64,000 nucleotides of DNA from Apodemus sylvaticus (taxonomy: Eukaryota; Chordata; Mammalia; Rodentia; Muridae), in assembly GCF_947179515.1 (NCBI RefSeq), contig NC_067495.1, positions 93,812,923 to 93,876,922 of the forward strand. The letters are read 5' to 3'. The translations under genes were made by a program, and so were the position numbers. Shown here one piece after another: positions 11,418 to 20,710 of the stretch. Each line of letters starts with the position of its first letter. Within the stretch, counting starts at the first letter, position 1. The notes under the pieces are model-generated. The model worked only from the letters and a program-made list of their open reading frames with translations, ran no database searches and was not told the DNA's origin.

Positions 11418-12375
11418 GCATTTATTGCATTTTGTTAAGAGTTATCTAGGCAATGCTAAAGCAAACAGGTGCCCTTACTGGATGTGGCCCATTGTTTTTG
11501 CATGGTCTATGATAGGTGAGCTCTGTGAAGCATGGTCCCATTGAGCCTTCATCTCAAGATTGCTTTTGTAGCTGGTATGCCTTTCCTGTCATTATTAAAT
11601 TAAGATAATAATTCTTGAGCATAAGCCCATCCTATTGATCAGATTTCCTATAGATCCATATAAAGTTGAACTGTCATGAATTAATGCTGTTTAGATGAAT
11701 TAATAATTTTGTAGAATTCCTGATTTCATTCAAATAATTTTAGGAAAAATGTTTTAAGAGAGGGTCTTAGTTATTTTGCTAGAAAGTTTTAATAAAGTTT
11801 GAATCAAGAATAGAATGCATCCACTCATCATAATAGTAACTAAAGGCTGCATAACAAGAAATCAAATGAGCTTTCATAATTATTATTGTTTTAGTTTTTA
11901 TTAGATATTTTCTTTGTTTACATTTCAAATATTATCCCCTTTCCTCATTTCTCCTCCGAAAACCCCCTATCCCATGCCCCCTCCCCCTGCTCACCAGCCC
12001 TCCTAATCCTTCTTCCCTGTCCTGGCATTCTCCTTCACTGGGGCACTGAGCCTTCACAGGACCAAGGGTTTCTCCTCTCACTGATATGCAACAAGGCCAT
12101 GCTCTACTACATATGCAGCTGGAGCCATGGGTTTCTGCATGTGTACACTTTGGTTGGTGGTTTAGTCCCTGGGAATTCTGTGGGTACTGGTTGGTTCATA
12201 TTGTTATTCCTCCTATCTAACAGGACTCTAAATGGAACATTCATTGGTAGCTCTGAATAGCACCAGCAAGCCGAGGCTTCCAAGAATACAGGCTGCCTAC
12301 TAATCCCATTATCTACACTGCAATATGCTGTTTTCAGGATACAAATATTACAAAAAACTATCAGTGATATTAAAA
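11418..12375 (+). other. 3' transduced flank of the source L1, copy 1
   Basis: About 955 bp that are neither L1 sense sequence nor array sequence. They lie between the L1 A tract and the resumption of the M spacer. The same segment follows L1 copy 2 (34732-35688). No gene is seen. The left 460 bp are AT-rich and unrecognised. 11880-12225 is an antisense L1 3' end. The last 150 bp end in GATATTAAAAAGAAT. In this copy the AATAAA is mutated and the A tract is short and interrupted. Confidence 0.85.
11880..12225 (-). mobile_element. Antisense fragment of an older L1 3'UTR
   Basis: Read on the minus strand, this segment resembles the older rodent L1 (Lx/L1Md-type) 3'UTR. It runs from a degenerate AACAATATGAACCAACCAG start, through a stretch about chip-like direct text (CATGGCTCCAGCTGCATATG) and a purine-rich run, to the TTTGAAATGTAAACAAAG end and an A-rich tail. 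It must have been a 5'-truncated insertion in the DNA downstream of the source L1, carried along by transduction. Confidence 0.75.
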
Positions 12376-12390
12376 AGAATTGTTTCTCTC
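12376..12390 (+). repeat. Target-site duplication, 3' copy, L1 copy 1 (degraded)
   Basis: The flank reads AAGAATTGTTTCTCTC. The TGTTTCTCTC core matches the 5' copy at 4873-4887, but the A run is interrupted by G and an extra T. In copy 2 both sides are still identical, so these changes followed the block duplication. Confidence 0.75.
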
Positions 12391-14153
12391 TATCTTGATG
12401 GAAGAATTATATACATTTTCTAATAAAATTGATGTTTACTTGGGAAGTATGTCTGATAAACTTCAGGAATATGAAGAAAAGCATGTTAAATTTGACAATA
12501 TCATAGAAAAGTATACAGATATATTGATAGGCATAAACTATTGCCAAATTGATTAAAAGTGAAATTACAAACATTTCTGATATAGATAGCTGTCTCTGAA
12601 TATGGATAATCTATCATATAGCCTCTCTGTGATCCTGGGAGCCCTGTTCTCTCTGTGTAGACAGGTATGTGCATACTCTTGCTAGACCAGCTCTGTTGTT
12701 GTTCTATTTGCCTATGTAGTTCTATGGCCCTATCAGGTCTGAGTATAGATGGAAATAGGAAAGCTCCTGTCCGAGGCTGCTCCAAGAATCTTATGACCTC
12801 AGGCATTCATGATGTTTCACTGAGTAGTATGGGTGGTAACACATGTTTTATCTGGCCACTCTGCACTCCTGAGTGGTTAGTTACCTCTGTGCACCATTTG
12901 GATATGGCCAATTCTGGAAGAAGATGTTAACAAGCCAGAGAGAGAAAGAAGAAGCAATGATTCTGGGTGTAAATGATTACAATTTGCAAGCTCCCATATA
13001 AATTTTCAGGCCTCCATTCACTGAAATAATATCTTAACATGCAACTATTTACTCTGTTAAACACCATTTAATTTCGGTCTAATATGTCCCTCCCAATTTC
13101 ATGTCATCTTTCATATGTGATAATTCCCTAAGTTCAATTACTGCTGCACATGTGAACGTGGATATGAGTCTATCCACTGGAACACAGAAAAGCTGCTCAT
13201 TAGTTAGAACACACCTGCAAACAGCTTCCAACGGCCAGTTTTTCCTCTTAAGAGGAGAAGGATGGAGAACACATCCCATTAAGTATTTGTAAAATTCGGG
13301 CTCTGGTCTTATATGAATAATCATATAATCACAGTTGCTGTGAGTTCATGAACTAAGTGCACATATTCCTGTATGGAAGTAAGCATTTCACAACATTGCT
13401 CATTTAGCATCCCTTATATTCTGCTTCCCTTGTCCTCTTTTGTGCATATCTCTGTGATTTGGACAATGTGAAAAGTGGCATTGTGGTTTCTTTTGGGATT
13501 TCACTTCCACTGTCATTCAATCTCTAAACACTTGAAAGTTGATGGTCTTTACTAAAATTGATGTACCCTTCAAAACAGGCCTTTTGTAATAAGGTTCCTA
13601 AAATTCTTTGTGTATATAAATATTGAAGAAAATGTTACTCCATCACCATGAGCAAAATTATAGTGGGTTCTGTCCTATAACCTATTATCACCATATCCAC
13701 GTGACTTTAACAACAATGTCAGTATCAGACATTAAAACTCCTCATGTTAATCAGGTCTAAAACCCACTAGGAGTGTGCATGTTTACCTCATAATAGTTGT
13801 ACAACCATGGCAACAGCAGAGAAGCTCTTCACTGTAAAGGCAGTGTCATAGAATGCTGTTTCCATCATAGAATGCCTGTTTTCCATTTAAGAAAATGGAT
13901 ATGGTTTTTATTCTATTCTGACTATGTATAGCTATCCAGGTGAAACATAATTCCTATAAACTTTGAGATTGAGTTTTCTGTGTTTAATTAAAGGGTGTGG
14001 TGCCATTAACTTTAGGGCTTTCAAAGAGGTTGAGTTTGTTAAACAAGGACAATGACCAAGTTGTGTTATTTTTGAAAAATACTTGGAAATTCAAAGTGTG
14101 GTGTCATATTCTGGTGACAATCACATTCTGGTGACAATCGCATCTGTGTTCAG

Positions 14154-15598
14154 ATGGAAATGGGAATTCTCCTGTCCCAGGCATTTCCTAGCCTCTTATA
14201 CCCTCAGTGCTTCAGTCTATTTTCTCTGATTAGTTCAAGTGGTCCTGCCTGTGTTATATGTCCTCTCTGCCCTCATGAGTGGTTTGATACCTCCTTGTAC
14301 CACTTGGATATGACCAATTTCACTTCCACTGTGCACAATTTGGATATGGCCAATTCTGGAAGATGATATTAACAAGCCAGAGAGAGAAAGAAGAAGCAAT
14401 GATTCTGGGTTTAAATGATTACAATTTGCCAGCTCCCATATAAATTTTCATGCCTCCATAGACTGAAATAATATCTTAACATGCAACTATTTACTCTGTT
14501 AAAGACTATTTAATTTCGGTCTAATATGTCCCTCCCAATTTCATGTCATCTTTCATATGTGATAATTCCCTAAGTTCAATTACTGCTGCCCATGTGAACT
14601 TGGATATGAGTCTATCCACTGGAACACAGAAAAACTGCTCATTAGTTAGAACACACCTGCAAACAGCTTCCAACGGCCACTTTTTCCTCTTAAGAGGAGA
14701 AGGATGGAAAACACATCCCATTAAGTATTTGTAAAATTCGGGCTGTCTGGTCTTATATGAATATCCTTATAATCACAGTTGCTGTGAGTTCATGAACTAA
14801 GTGCTCATATTCCTGTATGAAAGTAAGCATTTCACAACATTGCTCATTTAGCATCCCTTATATTGTGCTTCCCTTGTCCTCTTTTGTGCATATCTCTGTG
14901 ATTTGGACAATGTGAAAAGTGGCATTGTGGTTTCCTTTGGAATTTCACTTCCACTGTCATTCAATCTCTAAACACTTGAAAGTTGATGGTCTTTACTAAA
15001 ATTGATGTACCCTTCAAAACAGGCCTTTTGTAATAAGGTTCCTAAAATTCTTTGTGTATATAAATATTGAAGAAAATGTTACTCCATCACCATGAGCAAA
15101 ATTATAGTGGGTTCTCTCCTATAACCTATTATCACCATATCCACGTGACTTTAACAACAATGTCAGTATCAGACATTAAAAATCCTCATGTTAATCAGGT
15201 CCCAAACCCACTAGAAGTGTGCATGTTTACCTCATAATAGTTGTATAACCATGGCAACAGCAGAGAAGCTCTTGACTCTAAAGGCAGTGTCATAGAATGC
15301 TGTTTCCATCATAGAATGCTGTTTTCCATGTAAGAAAATGGATATGGTTTTTATTCAATTCTGACTATGTATAGCTATCCAGATGAAACATAATTCCTAG
15401 AAACTTTGAGATTGAGTTTTCTGTGTCTTTAATTAAAGGGTGTGGTGCCATTAACATTAGGGATTTCAATGAGGTTGAGTTTGTTAAACAAGGACAATGA
15501 CCACGTTGTGTTATTTTTGGAAAATACTTGGAAATTCAAAGTGTGGTGTCATATGCTGGTGACAATCATATTCTGGTGACAATCGTGTCTGTGTTCAG
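14154..15598 (+). repeat. Hybrid B/A module in unit 2 (1,445 bp)
   Basis: The module starts like B (ATGGAAATGGGAATTCTCC) and changes to A-type sequence at about 14308-14356. There the phrase TTGGATATGACC is followed by ATTTCACTTCCACTGTGCAC and then by the A-type TTGGATATGGCC. From there to 15598 it is A-type. This is the expected product of unequal exchange between the A and B paralogues. The junction has about 36 extra bases, so it was not a simple crossover. Confidence 0.85.
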
Positions 15599-16956
15599 AT
15601 GGAAATGGGAATTCTCCTGTCCCAGGCTTTTCCTAGCCTCTTATACACAAAGTGCTTCAGTCTATTTTCTCTGATTGGTGCAAGTGGTCCTGCCTGTGTT
15701 ATATGTCCTCTCTGCCCTCCTGAGTGGTTTGATACCTCCTTGAACCACTTGGATATGACCCACTTTGGCAAAGGATGTTTCAAAACCAGAGATAGAAAAA
15801 AGAAGCGATGGTTCTTGTTTAAAAGGTCTGAAATTATTAACAACCAAATAAATTCTCGTACTTCCAAACACTGAAAAACAATCTTAACTTGCTTCTGTTT
15901 ACTATATTAAACACCGTTTATTTTCCCTCGAATTTACCCCACCCTATTTCATGTCGTATTTCATAGTTGGTAATTCACTAAGGTCAATTCGTGCTGCCCA
16001 TGTGAACTTGGATATGAGTCTATACTCTAGAATATAGAAAAGCTGCTAATTTGTTAGAAAAGCCCTCCAAAGAGCTTCTACCTGAAACTTTATCCTCCTA
16101 AGAGGTAGAGTATGAGGAACACATCCGCTTAATTATTTGCATAGTTCTGGGTGTCTTGCCTTATATGGGTAAATAGATAAACACAGTTGGTATGTGTTCA
16201 TGAACTAAGTGCCCGTATTTCTGTACTGAAGTGTGCATTTCAGAGCATTGCTCATTTTGTATCTCTTACACTGTTCTTCCCTTGTCCATTTTTTTGCTGA
16301 TCACTGAGATTTGGATGGAGGTAAGGAGTCATTGTGGCATCCTTTTGTATTTCACTTTCACTGTCACTTAATATCTAAACACTGAAACGTTATACACTTC
16401 AAAAGAAACCTTTTTGGCTAAGGTTCCTAGCAATCTACGTGTATAAATATAAGCATAAAAGGAAAGGCTACACCATCCCCATGAGCAAAATTATAGTAGG
16501 CTCTATGCTATAACTTGTGAACTTCCTATCCACAAGCCTTTACCTCCAATATCAGTACCAGATGTTAAAATCCCTCATGTTAACCAGGCCTCAAACCAAC
16601 TAAGAGTGTGGATGTTTACATCATAATGGCTGTATAACCATGGCAACATTGGAGTAGCTCTTGACTGTAAAGGCATTGTCAGAGCATGCTATTTTCATCA
16701 CACTGTAAGAACATGGGTAAGATTTCATTCCTATAATGCCCAGAAGTACTCTCCTCTGACTTTGGAAAACCTAGCCAGGTGGAAAAAAATTTATTTTAAT
16801 TAACTTTTAGATAGAGGTATTTTTTTTTCTTTAGTTAAAGGATGTGGTGCTTTTATCATTAGTGTTTTCCATCTGGGTGAGTTAGTAAACCAAGGAGAAT
16901 GGCCAAATTCTTTTCTTTTAGAATCTACCTGGAACATCAAGGTGTAGTATCTTCTT

Positions 16957-17123
16957 AATAGATAGATAAACACAGTTGGTATGTGTTCATGAACTAAGTG
17001 CCCATATTTCAGTACTGATGTGTGCATTTCAGAGCATTGCTCATTTTGTATCCCTTACACTGTTCTTCCCTTGTCCATTTTTTTCTGATCACTGAGATTT
17101 GGATGGAGGTGTTACAAATTACC
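16957..17123 (+). repeat. 167-bp internal duplication in B, unit 2
   Basis: The segment starts AATAGATAGATAAACACAG and ends GATGGAGGTGTTACAAATTAC. It duplicates 16172-16322 of the same B module and replaces the CTTAGC that short-form B modules have at this point. Equivalent copies lie in long-form units at 38822-38989, 42530-42697, 46240-46407, 51393-51560, 56546-56713 and 60251-60418, and one starts at 63956. Confidence 0.88.
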
Positions 17124-17165
17124 TTTGTAATTTTCATTATATAGCGATGGTTCTGTGGGTTCAAG

Positions 17166-20100
17166 CATTTATTCCTTCCTCCTAATTCAGAACAGACTAT
17201 AAACATTGTGTGTTTTCTTTTTCTTTATACAAAGGAAGTAAAAACATTTTATGGTAAAACTGAAGATTTACATTGAAAATATTTCCGATAATATTGAAGA
17301 AATATATAGAAAAACATGTCCATTGTGAAAATATTTTTAGAATATTATTGAGAAAAATGGTAGACAAAAAATCATTGCTTACTTGTTTTTAAAAGGAAGT
17401 AGCAATATGTTATGACAAGACTGAAAATTTACCTGATAAATACATTTAATACAATTGTAGAAATATACAGAATAACATGATAAACTTGAAGATTATCATG
17501 GAAAATTTTACAGAAAATCTGGTAGGCATGAAAATGTTTCTCTCTTTCTTGATGGAAGAATTATATACATTTTCTAATAAAATTGATGTTTACTTGGGAA
17601 GTATTTCTGATAAACTTCAGGAATATGAAGAAAAGCATGTTAAATTTGACTATATCATAGAAAAGTATACAGATATATTGATAGGCATAAACTATTGCCA
17701 AATTGATTAAAAGTGAAATTACAAACATTTCTGATGTAGATAGCTGTCTCTGAATATGGATAATCTATCATACAGCCTCTCTGTGATCCTGGGAGCCCTG
17801 TTCTCTCAATGTAGACAGGTATGTGCATACCCTTGCTAGACCAGCTCTGTTGTTGTTCTATTTGCCTATGTAGTTCTATGGCCCTATCAGGTCTGAGTAT
17901 AGATGGTAATGGGAAGGCTCCTGTCCCAGGCTGCTCCAAGAATCTTATGACCTCAGGCATTCATGCTGTTTCACTGAGTAGTATGGGTGGTAACACATGT
18001 TTTATCTGGCCACTCTGCACTCCTGAGTGGATAGTTACCTCTGTGCACCATTTGGATATGGCCAACTCTGGAAGACGATGTTAACAAGCCAGAGAGAGAA
18101 AGAAGAAGCAATGATTCTGGGTTTAAATGATTACAATTTGCCAGCTCCCATATAAATTTTCATGACTCCATACACTGAAATAATATCTTAACATGCAACT
18201 ATTTACTCTGTTAAACACCATTTAATTTCGGTCTAATATGTCCCTCCCAATTTCATGTCATCTTTCATATGTGATAATTCCCTAAGTTCAATTACTGCTG
18301 CCCATGTGAACGTGGATATGAGTCTGGAACACAGAAAACCTGGTCATTAGTTAGAACAAACCTGGAAACAGCTTCCAACGGCCACTTTATCCTCTGAAGA
18401 GGAGAAGGATGGAGAACACATCCCATTAAGTATTTGTAAAATTCGGGCTGTCTGGTCTTATATGAATATCCATATAATCACAGTTGCTGTGAGTTCATGA
18501 ACTAAGTGCTCATATTCCTGTCTGGAAGTAAGCATTTCACAACATTGCTCATTTAGCATCCCTTATATTGTGCTTCCCTTGTCCTCTTTTGTGCATATCT
18601 CTGTGATTTGGACAATGTGAAAAGTGGCATTGTGGTTTCCTTTGGGATTTCACTTCCACTGTCATTCAATCTCTAAACATTTGAAAGTTGATGGTCGTTA
18701 CTAAAATTGATGTACCCTTCAAAACAGGCATTTTGTAATAAGGTTCCTAAAATTCTTTGTGTATATAAATATTGAAGAAAATGTTACTCCATCACCATGA
18801 GCAAAATTATAGTGGGTTCTCTCCTATAACCTATTATCACCATATCCACGTGACTTTAACAACAATGTCAGTATCAGACATTAAAAATCCTCATGTTAAT
18901 CAGGTCCCAAACCCACTAGGAGTGTGCATGTTTACCTCATAATAGTTGTATAACCATGGCAACAGCAGAGAAGCTCTTGACTCTAAAGGCAGTGTCATAG
19001 AATGCTGTTTCCATCATAGAATGCCTGTTTTCCATGTAAGAAAATGGATATGGTTTTTATTCAATTCTGACTATGTATAGCTATCCAGATGAAACATAAT
19101 TCCTAGAAACTTTGAGATTGAGTTTTCTGTGTCTTTAATTAAAGGGTGTTGTGCCATTAACATTAGGGATTTCAATGAGGTTGAGTTTGTTAAAGAAGAA
19201 CAATGACCACGTTGTGTTATTTTTGGAAAATACTTGGAAATTCAAAGTGTGGTGTCATATTCTGGTGACAATCATATTCTGGTGACAATCGTGTCTGTGT
19301 TCAGATGGAAATGGGAATTCTCCTGTCCCAGGCTTTTCCTAGCCTCTTATACACAAAGTGCTTCAGTCTATTTTCTCTGATTGGTGCAAGTGGTCCTGCC
19401 TGTGTTATATGTCCTCTCTGCCCTCCTGAGTGGTTTGATACCTCCTTGAACCACTTGGATATGACCCACTTTGGCAAAGGATGTTTCAAAACCAGAGACA
19501 GAAAAAAGAAGCGATGGTTCTTGTTTAAAAGGTCTGAAATTATTAACAACCAAATAAATTCTCGTACTTCCAAACACTGAAAAACAATCTTAACTTGCTT
19601 CTGTTTACTATATTAAACACCGTTTATTTTCCCTCGAATTTACCCCACCCTATTTCATGTCCTATTTCATAGTTGGTAATTCACTAAGGTCAATTCGTGC
19701 TGCCCATGTGAACTTGGATATGAGTCTATACTCTAGAATATAGAAAAGCTGCTAATTTGTTAGAACAGCCCTCCAAAGAGCTTCCACCTGAAGCTTTATC
19801 CTCCTAAGAGGTAGAGTATGAGGAACACATCCGCTTAATTATTTGCATAGTTCTGGGTGTCTTGTCTTATATGGATAAATAGATAAACACAGTTGGTATG
19901 TGTTCATGAACTAAGTGCCCATATTTCTGTACTGAAGTGTGCATTTCAGAGCATTGCTCATTTTGTATCTCTTACACTGTTCTTCCCTTGTCCATTTTTT
20001 TGCTGATCACTGAGATTTGGATGGAGGAAAGGTGTCATTGTGGCATCCTTTTGTATTTCACTTTTGCTGTCACTTAATATCTAAACACTGAAACGTTATA

Positions 20101-20710
20101 CACTTCAAAAGAAACTTTTTGGACTAAGGTTCCTAGCAATCTACGTGTATAAACATAAGCATAAAAGGAAATGCTACACCATCCCCATGAGCAAAATTAT
20201 AGTAGGCTCTACTCTATAACCTGTGAACTTCCTATCTACAAGCCTTTACCTCCAATATCAGTACCAGATGTTAAAAATCCCTCATGTTAACCAGGCCTCA
20301 AACCATCTAAGAGTTTGGATGTTTACATCATAATGGCTGTATAACCATGGCAACATTGGAGTAGCTCTTGACTGTAAAGGCATTGTCAGAGCATGCTATT
20401 TTCATCACACTGTAAGAACATGGGTAAGATTTCATTCCTAAAATGCCCAGAAGTACTCTGCTCTGACTTTGGAAAACCTAGTCAGGTGGAAAAAAATTTT
20501 TCTAATTAACTTTTAGATAGGGGTATGTTTTTTTCTTTAGTTAAAGGATATGGTGCTTTTATTCTTAGTGTTTTACATCTGGGTGAGTTAGTAAACCAAG
20601 GACAATGGCCAAGTTGTTTTCTTTTAGAATCTATCTGGAACATCAAGGTGAAGTATCTTCTTCTTAGCTTTGTAATTTTCATTATATAGCGATGGTTCTG
20701 TGGGTTCAAG
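17166..20710 (+). repeat. Array unit 3 (short form, 3,545 bp)
   Basis: M is 17166-17899, A is 17900-19304 and B is 19305-20710. B lacks the 167-bp duplication. A lacks the 8 bases TATCCACT after GATATGAGTC (near 18320), a deletion shared with the A modules of units 6-12 but not with units 1, 2, 4 and 5. The unit is therefore a mosaic: a right-block-like A joined to a left-block-like B. M has an open 77-codon frame (17477-17710). Confidence 0.9.

Larger units (their letters stand above)
4888..12375 (+). mobile_element. Full-length L1 with 3' transduced tail, copy 1
   Basis: This is a LINE-1 retrotransposon in sense orientation: GC-rich 5'UTR 4888-6076, ORF1 6077-7281, inter-ORF spacer 7282-7340, ORF2 7341-11172, 3'UTR 11173-11408, A tract 11409-11417, then about 955 bp of non-L1 DNA. 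It interrupts the M spacer of unit 2, which resumes at the same base on the far side. The structure matches the insertion at 28196-35688 base for base apart from scattered substitutions and small indels. Both ORFs are broken, so it cannot move on its own. Its copy of the distal polyadenylation signal is also degraded (CAAAAAAC near 12351 where copy 2 has CAATAAAC). Confidence 0.93.
12391..17165 (+). repeat. Array unit 2, right part (long form with hybrid module)
   Basis: The M remainder is 12391-12745, A is 12746-14153, the hybrid B/A module is 14154-15598 and B is 15599-17165. Without the L1 insert the unit is about 5,154 bp, the same as units 9 and 10. B carries the 167-bp internal duplication (16957-17123). 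This long-form unit sits between short units 1 and 3, so unit types are not sorted strictly along the array. No host gene is seen. Confidence 0.88.

Noticed and set aside
11418..12375. The non-L1 segment after the L1 is a remnant of host sequence that was deleted from other units
   Set aside because: It is absent from every uninterrupted unit, and in copy 2 it lies inside the target-site duplications with its own AATAAA and A tract.
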